This document shows, in pieces, positions 19,134 to 27,936 of a stretch of DNA of 64,000 nt (position 1 is its first letter; the number at the start of each line of letters is the position of its first letter). The stretch comes from Kistimonas asteriae (GTDB lineage: Bacteria > Pseudomonadota > Gammaproteobacteria > Pseudomonadales > Endozoicomonadaceae): assembly GCF_018263925.1 (NCBI RefSeq), contig NZ_JAEVHF010000001.1:310001-374000 (forward strand), in the 5' to 3' direction. The notes under the pieces were generated by a model. That model had not been told where the DNA came from. It saw only the letters and a program-made list of their open reading frames with translations, and made no database searches. The translations under genes and the position numbers were made by a program.

Positions 19134-19291
19134 CGGTCGCGACCATCCTGAAGGTGACATCACAGGAAGAATCCTGCTAGGCTGAATGACGCCTGTATGT
19201 CGATAGACGAAAATAACGCATCATCCCGGTTGCCGGCAGATGGCTGTAATCGCTGCAGCAATGAACAACGGATCTGACAGAGAAACACGAC

Positions 19292-20302
19292 ATGACGTCA
19301 CGCATTGCGATATTCGGAGCCGGATCTATCGGCTGTTTCATCGGCGGCAAACTGGTCGCTGCCGGTTACGAGGTCATTTTTTATGGCCGTCCTGACCTTC
19401 AGAAAGCGATTCAGACTTCCGGCCTGCAACTGACCGAACTGGAAGGCACTGAAACCCACATTCCTGCAGAACAGATCACCTTCAGCACGGATCCTGCCAT
19501 CTTATCGGATGCCGACCTGATTCTGGTCACCGTCAAGAGCCGTAACACCGAGTCCGCCGGTCGCACCATTCGGGATCATTGCAGTCATTTCCCAACCATT
19601 ATCAGCCTGCAAAACGGTATCGAGAACACGGCAATCCTGCGACGCCTGCTGCCTGGCTACAAGGTAACGGGCGGCATGGTACCCTTCAACATCCTGAGGA
19701 TGGATAAAACCGCATTTCACCGTGGCACAGACGGCACGCTCATACTGCAGGAGTCTCCTGAGACACTGCCGCTTCAACAGGCGCTGGAGCGGGCCGGACT
19801 AACGACCGAAACCCACAGGGATATCAGCAGCATTCTCTGGGGTAAATTACTGCTCAACCTGAATAACGCCATTAACGCACTGTCAGGCCTGCCGTTAAGA
19901 CAGCAGCTCGCCCAGCAGGCCTACCGCAGAGTGCTGGCGACGTGCATCCGTGAAACACTGACCGTGTTGCGCGTAGCCAATATCCGACCGGCAAAAACGG
20001 GTAAAGTGATCCCAAACCTGCTACCACTGATCCTGACACTACCCGACCCGTTATTCATCAAAGTGGCCGGCGCCATGCTGAAGATGGATGACAATGCCCG
20101 CTCCTCCATGTGGGAAGACCTGCAGCGGGGACGGGAACCGGAAGTGGATTACATCAATGGCGCGGTCATTCGCCTGGGTGAAAAGATCGGTGTCGCCACG
20201 CCTGCCAACCAGACCATTACTCGACTGATGCGGGCCGCCCATGCCAATGGCAAGGGCAGCCCATCGCTCTCAGCAGAGAAACTGCAAAACTACTTTAACT
20301 GA
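19292..20302 (+). CDS. panE: 2-dehydropantoate 2-reductase
   Basis: NADPH-dependent ketopantoate reductase of pantothenate and CoA synthesis, or a close relative acting on another 2-keto acid. It has the N-terminal Rossmann motif GAGSIGCFIGGKL, the SLQNGIENT segment, and the catalytic lysine in ILWGKLLLNLNNAINAL. The C-terminal ApbA_C domain includes SSMWEDLQRGREPEVDYING. There are 336 residues, slightly over the E. coli length (303). Its stop codon abuts that of the converging EamA gene with no base between. Confidence 0.87.
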   Translation: MTSRIAIFGAGSIGCFIGGKLVAAGYEVIFYGRPDLQKAIQTSGLQLTELEGTETHIPAEQITFSTDPAILSDADLILVTVKSRNTESAGRTIRDHCSHFPTIISLQNGIENTAILRRLLPGYKVTGGMVPFNILRMDKTAFHRGTDGTLILQESPETLPLQQALERAGLTTETHRDISSILWGKLLLNLNNAINALSGLPLRQQLAQQAYRRVLATCIRETLTVLRVANIRPAKTGKVIPNLLPLILTLPDPLFIKVAGAMLKMDDNARSSMWEDLQRGREPEVDYINGAVIRLGEKIGVATPANQTITRLMRAAHANGKGSPSLSAEKLQNYFN

Positions 20303-21223
20303 TCAACCGGCTGACGAGGCGGCTGGCGTTTTGCTCAGCCATCGCCTCAACAGGCGAATATTGATCTGCGAAAGCAACATACCAGACAACATGACAGCGC
20401 AACCCGCCAGGGTTTGCAGTGTCACGGTTTCATCCAGCAATAGCCAGCCGCCCAGTACCGCAAATACCGCTTCCAGGCTGAGGATGATGGACGCATGGGC
20501 CGCCGGTGCATTTTTCTGGGCAATGATCTGCAGGGTATAGGCAACACCGGTCGACATCACACCGGCAAAGGCAATAGCCGCCCAGGCGCCCTTGACCCCA
20601 GTCATGGTGATATCCTCAGTAGGCAGTGCAACAGCCAGACTGAGTCCGGCACAGGTCAGAAACTGAATCACCGCCAGCAACAAACCACTATGCCTGGGCG
20701 CCAGCCAGCCGATCAGCAACACATGCAGTGCCCAGAACAACGCCCCGACTAACATCAGCATATCCCCCTTGTTCAGGGTGACATCTCCATGCATGGTGAG
20801 CAGGTAGAGTCCGACCATCGCAAGCAACATACCCACCCAGGTGTTCAAACCGGTTTTCTGTCCCCACAACAGTCCAATCACTGGCACCAGAACAATATAG
20901 AGTCCGGTAATGAAGCCCGCATTACCCGCCGTCGTATACAGCAGCCCCACCTGCTGCAGTGATGCGCCCGCGAACAGTAGCACCCCCATCGCCATCCCTC
21001 CCAGTATCAGCGACCGGCTGATAACCAGGCTGCCACCCGGCTCCCGTCGTCGCAGCCAGACAATCACCGGCAGCAGCGAACAGGCGCCGACAAAAAAGCG
21101 AATGGCATTGAAAGCATAGGGTCCCAAATGGTCCATCCCGACACGCTGGGCGACAAACGCCAGCCCCCAGATGGCCGCGGTCAGTATGAGCAATCCGTCA
21201 GATGCGAGCGTGCTTTTTTTCAT
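20303..21223 (-). CDS. EamA/DMT-family transporter
   Basis: Inner-membrane drug/metabolite exporter, 306 residues, ten helices in two EamA repeats. The first repeat contains LTAAIWGLAFVAQRVGMDHLGP and FNAIRFFVGA; the second contains VGALFWALHVLLIGWLAPRHSG and IILSLEAVFAVLGGWLLLDE. Substrates of such proteins are often amino acids or metabolites and cannot be assigned here. It ends exactly at the panE stop, so the two transcripts must overlap at their 3' ends. Confidence 0.87.
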   Translation of the reverse strand: MKKSTLASDGLLILTAAIWGLAFVAQRVGMDHLGPYAFNAIRFFVGACSLLPVIVWLRRREPGGSLVISRSLILGGMAMGVLLFAGASLQQVGLLYTTAGNAGFITGLYIVLVPVIGLLWGQKTGLNTWVGMLLAMVGLYLLTMHGDVTLNKGDMLMLVGALFWALHVLLIGWLAPRHSGLLLAVIQFLTCAGLSLAVALPTEDITMTGVKGAWAAIAFAGVMSTGVAYTLQIIAQKNAPAAHASIILSLEAVFAVLGGWLLLDETVTLQTLAGCAVMLSGMLLSQINIRLLRRWLSKTPAASSAG

Positions 21224-21488
21224 AAACGACTTATGACTTCCATTTTATGAGTTATGTTTATTATTCCTGCCAGACCCTGCTGGCATGGTCGGAGGTGGCC
21301 TCCACCCCGGATCATATCGGCATCCCTGCCTGCCGGACAGTGGGGTTCAGCATATTCCCCGAATTTCTTACGATGAAGAGCAAACCACCCGTGCTGAACT
21401 AAGCTGTTCCGGTGCTCATGCCACAGGTTTTCTCAACAAGGGCGCCTTTACTCCATTCGTCTTCATACAATCCGTGAGGTCTTCATTG

Positions 21489-22973
21489 ATGCATCTGCCA
21501 GCAATGGCTGCAGCCAGCCTGATACTGTTATTGTGTTTCTATCAATCAGAGACGATTGCAGACACGGAGAAACCAACAGAAAAAGAAGTCGCCGTACGCT
21601 ATACCCGCTGTGGCGGCCAAGAGGTTGCTTACCAGGTAACACTGGAATCCTTCGCCATTGCAGCACAGGGCATGCGACCCGCCGTGGACATTCATGCCTG
21701 GCGCTATAGCCGTACCCCCAATGACACTGATTTAAGCGATCCAACCCGCCGGGCCACACTATTTGCCTGGAGCGGGGGTCCTGGCGCATCGGCCATGACC
21801 CTTCACATGGGCCTGCTGGGGCCAAAACGGATCAATCTCCAGAACTGCCCGGATACCGGTGACCCTCTGGCGGCAAGCCTCGAAGACAACCCGGAATGTC
21901 TGCTGGACTTGATGGACATCGTCCTGATTGATCCGCCGGGTACCGGGTATTCCGGTTCCACGGACAAGGACAACCTGCAGTATTACTTCAACAGCGACCG
22001 CGATGCCAAAGTACTGGCTGACACCATCAGCCAATACGTCAAACGCTACAACCTCTGGCGTCAGCCACGCTTTGTGCTGGGAGAAAGCTATGGCGCCGCC
22101 CGTGCCGTCAAAGTCACACGAGAGCTGATCCAGCAGGGTCTGCCGGTTTCCGGAATGATTCTGTTGGCGCCTCACCTGTTCTACAGCTGTACCGACAACA
22201 TTGACGCCCTGTGCTGTAACTGGAACCTGCAGTCCTATGCAGTAACCGCGCGCTACCATGGGTTGTCTGCAGAAAAAAACCTCAACCTTGACCACTTTCT
22301 GAACACCCTGAAAAGCTTCAGTGACAGCACCTACCTGCCGGCCATGATCAATGGGCATCATAGCCACCATCAGTATCCAGACAACCTGCCCCAGTCACTG
22401 GTTCGCTATACCGGTATGACCGAGCAGGATTTCCAGGTGTACGGTTACTGCCCATCACCCACTGATTTCATTGAAAGCACCCTGCGCAATGCCCAGATTA
22501 TCCCGGCATTGAAAGACAGCCGGTTTCACATCCCCTTTGAGGCCTACACCGGTGCCCGCACCCTGATCAACCCCATCATCCTGATCAACCAGACCTACAT
22601 CCCACTGTTCAACGAGTACCTCTACACCGAGTTGAAGCCGGAAAAGGAACAGCCCTATGTCAGCTTTAATCCGAAAATACTGGGAGACTGGCAACAGTTG
22701 ACCGGTGACACCATGAATGCGGTAATCGACGACATGACCACCAGCATGATGGCTCAGCGCCAACTCCGTATCCTGGCGCTGGCCGGGCTCTATGACCTGC
22801 AGATTCCGTTCCGGGCCATTGAGTATGTGCTTTCACGTCCGGGTATTGACCCGTCACGGGTGGACTTGCGCTTCCTGCCCTCCGGGCATGGACCGTATGT
22901 GGATGAAGATGGCCTCGTAACCGTCAGCCAGGCGATACGGTCAATGGTCACCAAAACACTGTCTGATCACTGA
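21489..22973 (+). CDS. Secreted serine carboxypeptidase-like peptidase (S10 family)
   Basis: Alpha/beta-hydrolase peptidase of family S10. The oxyanion segment AWSGGPGAS, nucleophile Ser200 in LGESYGA, and the late acidic and His residues (GLYDLQIPF and SGHGPYVDEDG) give the triad. ATG 21489 starts a signal peptide (MHLPAMAAASLILLLCFYQS); the frame is open upstream to 21285, but those codons lack secretory character. The product has 494 residues and several cysteine pairs (TRCGG, QNC, PEC, YSCTDN, LCCN), consistent with an exported, disulfide-bonded enzyme. A terminator follows. Confidence 0.85.
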   Translation: MHLPAMAAASLILLLCFYQSETIADTEKPTEKEVAVRYTRCGGQEVAYQVTLESFAIAAQGMRPAVDIHAWRYSRTPNDTDLSDPTRRATLFAWSGGPGASAMTLHMGLLGPKRINLQNCPDTGDPLAASLEDNPECLLDLMDIVLIDPPGTGYSGSTDKDNLQYYFNSDRDAKVLADTISQYVKRYNLWRQPRFVLGESYGAARAVKVTRELIQQGLPVSGMILLAPHLFYSCTDNIDALCCNWNLQSYAVTARYHGLSAEKNLNLDHFLNTLKSFSDSTYLPAMINGHHSHHQYPDNLPQSLVRYTGMTEQDFQVYGYCPSPTDFIESTLRNAQIIPALKDSRFHIPFEAYTGARTLINPIILINQTYIPLFNEYLYTELKPEKEQPYVSFNPKILGDWQQLTGDTMNAVIDDMTTSMMAQRQLRILALAGLYDLQIPFRAIEYVLSRPGIDPSRVDLRFLPSGHGPYVDEDGLVTVSQAIRSMVTKTLSDH

Positions 22974-22980
22974 ACCATAA

Positions 22981-23014
22981 AAAAAGCCCTGCGCCTAAAC
23001 GGAACAGGGCTTTT
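22981..23014. terminator. Bidirectional terminator between S10 peptidase and metQ
   Basis: AAAAAGCCCTG (22981-22991) and CAGGGCTTTT (23005-23014) form a stem of about 10 bp with T-runs in both directions, between two converging genes. Confidence 0.85.
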
Positions 23015-23029
23015 CATTCATCTCAATGC

Positions 23030-23848
23030 TCAGCGCCAGCCTTGAACGGCGCCGCCTTTGAACAATTCCTCAGCTTTCTTTTCTACCGCTTCAGACTGGA
23101 AGGAAGCCACCAACTGCGCGATACGGGGATCCTGACGGTTGTCCTGGCGGGAAACGATGATATTGACATAAGGCGAGTCCTTATCCTCCATCAGCAGTGA
23201 ATCCCGGGTCGGCAGCAGGCCGGACGCAACAGAATAGGTGGAATTGATGAACGCCAGATCAACGTCATCCAGTGAACGGGGCAGCTGGGCGGCATCCAGC
23301 TCAATGAAGCTCAAGTCATGGGGATTATCGATGATATCAACCGGGGTTGCTTCCAGGTTGGACGGATCCTTGAGGGTCACCAAGCCCGCTTTATGCATCA
23401 GAAGCAGGGTGCGGCCTTCATTACTGGGATCGTTGGGAATCGCCACTTTGGAGCCATTAGGCAAGTCTTCCAGACTGGTCAACGTCCGGGAATAAGCACC
23501 AATGGGGTATACGAAGGTATTGCCCACAACTTCCAGCTTAAAGCCACGATCATTGACCATACGATCCAGATAGGGTTTGTGCTGGAAAGCATTGATATCA
23601 ATGCTGCCGTCGGACAGGGCAATGTTGGGCGCAACGTAATCCTGGAATTCCACCAGTTCTACGTCCAGGTTATACGTCTGCTTTGCTTCATCTGCGGCCG
23701 TACGCATCAGGTCGGCCTCCGGACCCGCGATCACACCAATTTTCAGTGCGGTATCACCACTCTCACTGCTACAACCAGCCAGGACCAATCCCGTACAGGC
23801 AACGGCTGCCGCCAACCACTTACTGACCGATTTCACTACAGGTACCAT
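23030..23848 (-). CDS. metQ: D-methionine-binding lipoprotein MetQ
   Basis: Substrate-binding lipoprotein of the MetNIQ importer (NlpA family), anchored in the inner membrane. The lipobox is LVLAGC at about residue 25; the mature part starts CSSESGDTALKIGVIAGPEADL, followed by the family stretch VEFQDYVAPNIALSDGSIDI and NAFQHKPYL. There are 272 residues. AGGAGG lies 6 nt before the start. Last gene of metN-metI-metQ, 91 bp after metI. Confidence 0.94.
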   Translation of the reverse strand: MVPVVKSVSKWLAAAVACTGLVLAGCSSESGDTALKIGVIAGPEADLMRTAADEAKQTYNLDVELVEFQDYVAPNIALSDGSIDINAFQHKPYLDRMVNDRGFKLEVVGNTFVYPIGAYSRTLTSLEDLPNGSKVAIPNDPSNEGRTLLLMHKAGLVTLKDPSNLEATPVDIIDNPHDLSFIELDAAQLPRSLDDVDLAFINSTYSVASGLLPTRDSLLMEDKDSPYVNIIVSRQDNRQDPRIAQLVASFQSEAVEKKAEELFKGGAVQGWR

Positions 23849-23939
23849 CGAACGCCTCCTGACTACAGTGCTTTATACCGTGCGCCATCGCACGTTGTTA
23901 TACATAACCCGGCACGCAATGAAGCCTTGCCGGAATCAA

Positions 23940-24599
23940 TCAGGCCTGTTTGTGCTCAAACCGGGCCTGCAGGCTTTCACCTGCCCACTGGATCAATTGA
24001 ACCAGCACGATCAATACCACCACGGTTGCCAGCATGATGACGCCGTCAAACCGCTGATAACCATAACGAATCCCGAGATCACCCAGACCGCCACCGCCAA
24101 TAGCGCCCGCCATGGCAGAATACCCCACCAGCGTCACCAGGGTCAGTGTCATGCCATGGATCAGCCCGGGCAGTGCCTCGGGCAACAGGACACGGCTAAT
24201 AATCTGCATGGGTGAGGCCCCCATGCTCTGGGCGGCTTCCACTAATCCGGCCGGCACCTCGTTCAGCGCACCTTCAACGATTCGTGCGACAAAGGGAATC
24301 GCCGCAATCGTCAGCGGCACAATGGCTGCGCTGGTGCCAATGGAAGTCCCCACCAACAAGCGGGTGAAGGGAACAATCGCCACCATCAGAATGATAAACG
24401 GGATAGAACGCCCGGCATTCACCACGCCACCCAGCAGTTGGTTCAGGACCCGACTTTCCATGATTTTCCCGGGCCGGCTCACATGGAGCAACACTCCCAA
24501 CGGAATGCCAAAGACAAAACTGAGAGCACCGGCCACGGCCACCATGTAGAACGTTTCCCAGAGCGCCTCCCCGAGCATCAACCAGGCATTAATGGACAT
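23940..24599 (-). CDS. metI: Methionine ABC transporter permease MetI
   Basis: Inner-membrane permease, 219 residues, five helices, with the EAA loop EVPAGLVEAAQSMGASPMQI that contacts MetN. The C-terminal segment GGGGLGDLGIRYGYQRF is typical of MetI. The start lies inside the end of metN (11-bp overlap), indicating translational coupling. Confidence 0.94.
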   Translation of the reverse strand: MSINAWLMLGEALWETFYMVAVAGALSFVFGIPLGVLLHVSRPGKIMESRVLNQLLGGVVNAGRSIPFIILMVAIVPFTRLLVGTSIGTSAAIVPLTIAAIPFVARIVEGALNEVPAGLVEAAQSMGASPMQIISRVLLPEALPGLIHGMTLTLVTLVGYSAMAGAIGGGGLGDLGIRYGYQRFDGVIMLATVVVLIVLVQLIQWAGESLQARFEHKQA

Positions 24600-25623
24600 A
24601 ACCTACCACCTCCACGCTAACCTCCTGGCTCCGGAGATATTTAATCGCCTCATCAACCGCTGCCTCAGAACCGAACAGTTCCACCATGAGGAATCCCATA
24701 CTTTTGCCGTTTACGGTCTCGATATCCGCCTGCATGATGCTGAAGTCCACCCCAAACTGGCGAGATGCCTTAGTGATCAGGGGCTGACCTACCGTGCGAC
24801 CGACAAAGGTGATGCGAATAACCGGTCGTGCCCCAGGCGCAGGCTCCGTTTGAAAGCCGGATTCCAAATCATTAGGTCGCTTCTCATGGATGGCCGTCCG
24901 CACAAACTCACGGGCGAGCTCTGTTTTCGGACTCAAAAAGAACTGCTCAACGTCATTCTCTTCAATCAGCTGTCCCTGGCTGAGAATGGCCACACGGTCA
25001 CAGATGGATTTCACCACATCCATTTCATGGGTAATCATCAGGATTGTGAGCCCCAGCTTGCGATTGATGTCTTTCAGCAGGTTGAGGATGGCTACGGTGG
25101 TCGCCGGATCCAGCGCCGAGGTTGCCTCATCGCAGAGCAGCACACGGGGACTGCTGGCCAGCGCCCGGGCAATGGCGACCCGCTGCTTCTGGCCACCACT
25201 CAACTGGGACGGATAGCTGTTGCGCTTATCGCTGAGCCCTGTCAGCTCCAACAGTGGCTGAACGGTTTTTTCGATCTCGGCGCTGGACATGCCGGCCAAT
25301 TCCAGCGGCAGCGCGATATTGCCAAACACCGTACGGCTGGAAAGCAGGTTAAAATGTTGGAAAATCATGCCGATATGCCGACGCGCCTGGCGCAGGTCAC
25401 TCTCGGCCATGGCAGTCAGGTCCTTGCCCGCAACGATCACCTGGCCGGAGGTTGGACGCTCCAGCAGATTCACACAACGGATCAGGGTACTTTTACCGGC
25501 ACCACTGGAGCCGACCACACCATAAATGCAGCCTTCCGGTACATGAAGGGAGATTGAGTCAAGGGCTCGCACCGCTGATGCGCCCTGACCAAACTGTTTT
25601 GTTATCTGTCTGAGTTCGATCAT
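24589..25623 (-). CDS. metN: Methionine ABC transporter ATPase MetN
   Basis: ATPase of the methionine importer, 344 residues. Walker A GSSGAGKSTLIRC, signature LSGGQKQRVAIARAL, Walker B VLLCDEATSALD, then the C-terminal NIL regulatory domain (about 265-344) that binds methionine for transinhibition in E. coli MetN. ATG at 25623 has GGAG 5 nt upstream. The leader contains a strong terminator hairpin (25701-25730), which could attenuate the operon. I saw no clear MetJ box or SAM riboswitch. Confidence 0.95.
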   Translation of the reverse strand: MIELRQITKQFGQGASAVRALDSISLHVPEGCIYGVVGSSGAGKSTLIRCVNLLERPTSGQVIVAGKDLTAMAESDLRQARRHIGMIFQHFNLLSSRTVFGNIALPLELAGMSSAEIEKTVQPLLELTGLSDKRNSYPSQLSGGQKQRVAIARALASSPRVLLCDEATSALDPATTVAILNLLKDINRKLGLTILMITHEMDVVKSICDRVAILSQGQLIEENDVEQFFLSPKTELAREFVRTAIHEKRPNDLESGFQTEPAPGARPVIRITFVGRTVGQPLITKASRQFGVDFSIMQADIETVNGKSMGFLMVELFGSEAAVDEAIKYLRSQEVSVEVVGYVH

Positions 25624-25700
25624 TTCAGCTCCGCATACTGCTCGTCCTGCGGCGCTAAAAGAGAAGAAGCCTAACCGGTATGGAGGCCGGTTCGGGCATA

Positions 25701-25730
25701 AAAAACCACTCTGCCCAGAGAGTGGTTTTT
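25701..25730. terminator. Strong bidirectional terminator in the metN leader
   Basis: AAAAACCACTCT (25701-25712) and AGAGTGGTTTTT (25719-25730) form a perfect 12-bp stem with a 6-nt loop. On the minus strand the T-run is seven bases long. It lies 77 bp upstream of metN with no minus-strand gene before it, so it acts on the metN leader or ends a short RNA. Confidence 0.85.
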
Positions 25731-26146
25731 ACGAATCCCGTCGTCAACCTTTCTCTTTAGCGATATTTATAATGCGCCCGCAAGCCGAAATACAAATCAG
25801 CGCCATGTCGCGAGGCTAAGTGTTGCCACCGATGCTGTCAAGCCCTCTATACTGCCGGTTAGGTAATATGTGTCCGTACAGCCCAAAAGCGTCAGTCACG
25901 ATAAGCAGGCAGTTAACATCACTGACAAGCGCGGTGGGATTCTATAGAGTGACGGAAGCCATCGAACTGGGGCTTTGTCAGGCCACCTGACAGTAATGTT
26001 TTATTATTCCGGCCGCCGATGCCGATATGATTAGCAATACAAACAATGGCGCCAGTATGCATGCGAAATAACGCGCGCATAGCACAGATGTACAAGTACC
26101 GGCGCCAACGCATAATCACAACCAGAACGCAGGAGGACACAGCATC
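25731..26146. other. Intergenic region between metN leader and the orphan gene at 26147
   Basis: There is a TATAAA-like -10 on the minus strand near 25765-25772 with a TTGTAT 18 bp upstream, a possible metN or short-RNA promoter. The right end holds AGGAGG of the next gene. No convincing reading frame or repeat was seen. Confidence 0.35.
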
Positions 26147-26857
26147 ATGTCGGACAGTAAGAATGCCCTGAATCAGCCCGATGCACCCGCCCAGGATGGC
26201 ATGAACCTGCTATGTGATGGTTTCCGTGATCAACTCATGCAGAACATCCAGTACCTCCGGCAGGGCGACGGCCGCCTGGTGCTCGACACACTGGATGAAA
26301 CCGGCCAGTGGCACGCCACCCAGATGAACGGTTTTCTCAAAACCCTGGTTCTCCCCCCCATCACCGACGCCATTATTGCCCTGCACACCCATATTACGGA
26401 GAAAAACAACGCGGGTAATGGCGCTGCGACAGAAGCCAGTATCCAGCACGGTGTGGAATTGTCTGACCTGAGTTATCACGGGGCATTCACCGTTACCCGC
26501 CAGCCGGGGGACCGGAAACAGGTAACCCTTCTGGCGCTGCACTTTTTGCGGCAGCAGATGGACGCGATGCAGCGCCAGACCGCCATTGAGCTGGCTGACC
26601 AGTCCGAAGACATCGGCCTGATTCGCTGCAGCATGATTCTTGATGGCCTCAACCAGTCTCTGAAAAACCTGATCCAGTGCCTGCTCTGCGCCACCTTTCC
26701 GGATTACTGCAACAGCGACCGTTTCAGCCATATCCGAATCATTGAAGATAATCAGTGTCTGTTTGACAGCCTCTCCGTCTGCCCCCGGGGCCGGAACACC
26801 TGGGCTCCGGCTGGCATCCCGGTGGCAGGGCAGTCAATTTATAGTCAGCCGGATTAA
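26147..26857 (+). CDS. Hypothetical cytoplasmic protein (236 aa)
   Basis: I recognise no family. The protein has no signal peptide or membrane segment. The central part (about 20-185) is probably helical and amphipathic, e.g. LCDGFRDQLMQNIQYLRQ, FLRQQMDAMQRQTAIELADQ and MILDGLNQSLKNLIQCLL. It contains four or five scattered cysteines (LCDG, IRCS, QCLLC, DYCN). The start ATG has AGGAGG (26131-26136) upstream, and base composition is like that of the core genes, so it is likely a resident gene. It ends 7 bp before the converging DsbA-like gene. Confidence 0.6.
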   Translation: MSDSKNALNQPDAPAQDGMNLLCDGFRDQLMQNIQYLRQGDGRLVLDTLDETGQWHATQMNGFLKTLVLPPITDAIIALHTHITEKNNAGNGAATEASIQHGVELSDLSYHGAFTVTRQPGDRKQVTLLALHFLRQQMDAMQRQTAIELADQSEDIGLIRCSMILDGLNQSLKNLIQCLLCATFPDYCNSDRFSHIRIIEDNQCLFDSLSVCPRGRNTWAPAGIPVAGQSIYSQPD

Positions 26858-26864
26858 TCCCCGC

Positions 26865-27857
26865 TCAGGATGATTTCGACTGGCTAAGCAGGCCCCGAAT
26901 CTGGTTTTCAATATCCGCACCCGACAGTCTTTTTCCATTCAGAAAAAACGTCGGCGTGCTGGATACGCCGTATTGGCGACCAAAGGCTGTTGCTTTTTCC
27001 ACTGAACGCTCTGATTCCTTCGATGCCATACAGGCTTCAAACACCCGGGTATTCAAACCCAGTTTTGCCGCAATGGTTCCGGGCGCATTTTTGGACAATG
27101 ATCCCTGTTGCGCGTAGGCGAGCGTGTGATAATCCCAGTATTTATCCTGCTGCCCGGCACACCAAGCGCCGCGCATGACGGTGGTTGATATGCCGGAGGC
27201 CAGATCCACCACAGGGAAGTCCACATAATACACCTTCAGGCTATCGGGAAAGGCTTCCATAAGACGGTTAACCATCTCTGCGCCCTTCTTGCAGTAGGGA
27301 CACCGGTAATCAGCGAATTCAACCAGCGTGAATGGGGCATCCGGCTTCCCCTTGACAGGATAACCAGCCATGGGCAAATCAAAGACGGGGGCTTTCGGTT
27401 CCGGAACAAGCACCTTCAGACCACTCTCCTGTCGGAGCTTCTCCATGACGGCAGCCATTTGCTGCTGCTCACGAATACTTTCCAGCTGCTCGCGGATGGC
27501 ATCCCTCACTTCATTCAAAGGCGCCTGAATATGATCGCGGTAATTCTCATAAAACGCCTGAATCTCCCCGTCAGAAACCGGCTTTATGGTTAACAGCGCC
27601 GATCGTATTTCATCGGTTGTCTTGCCCTGTGCCTTGGCCTGTTTCTGAACATGTAGTTCCAGAGCCCCCCGCTCAAGCAATGCCCGCTCACTCTCCCAGG
27701 CCTCACGACGGATTTCATAAAGCGACTGCTGCACCCAGGGTGACAACTGAGACTCTGCAATAGACTGTTGATCAAAGTGCAACAGCGCTGGAGTGTCAGC
27801 AACAGCAGAAACACTGAACAGCAGGCTACTGATGACCGCAAAAACAACGTTTTTCAT
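26865..27857 (-). CDS. Periplasmic DsbA-family thioredoxin-fold protein with helical N-terminal domain
   Basis: A 330-residue exported protein. The signal peptide is MKNVVFAVISSLLFSVSAVA; the frame is open back to 27971 but that part lacks export features. Residues about 25-145 are helical and charged (QQSLYEIRREAWESERALLE, FYENYRDHI) and resemble the chaperone part of SurA-type proteins. The C-terminal 150 residues are a thioredoxin fold with CPYC active site (Cys186, Cys189) in ADYRCPYCKKG and the cis-proline loop VSSTPTFFLNGK. Similar proteins (Com1/BdbD type) form or shuffle disulfides. The ribosome site is weak. It follows the zinc ATPase on the same strand, 80 bp away. Confidence 0.8.
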   Translation of the reverse strand: MKNVVFAVISSLLFSVSAVADTPALLHFDQQSIAESQLSPWVQQSLYEIRREAWESERALLERGALELHVQKQAKAQGKTTDEIRSALLTIKPVSDGEIQAFYENYRDHIQAPLNEVRDAIREQLESIREQQQMAAVMEKLRQESGLKVLVPEPKAPVFDLPMAGYPVKGKPDAPFTLVEFADYRCPYCKKGAEMVNRLMEAFPDSLKVYYVDFPVVDLASGISTTVMRGAWCAGQQDKYWDYHTLAYAQQGSLSKNAPGTIAAKLGLNTRVFEACMASKESERSVEKATAFGRQYGVSSTPTFFLNGKRLSGADIENQIRGLLSQSKSS

Positions 27858-27936
27858 CAAGGATGATCCCAGGTATTCAAGAAAAACAACCTCCCTGTCA
27901 CCCATTCCCGAAAGTAGATTCAACGCGGGTAAAGAC

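Noticed and set aside
24592..25557. 321-residue plus-strand frame opposite metN
   Set aside because: metN on the other strand has all ABC motifs; this frame lacks any domain and a ribosome site.
25701..25860. SAM riboswitch before metN
   Set aside because: The leader has a terminator, but I could not find the conserved core or the multi-helix layout of known SAM riboswitch classes.
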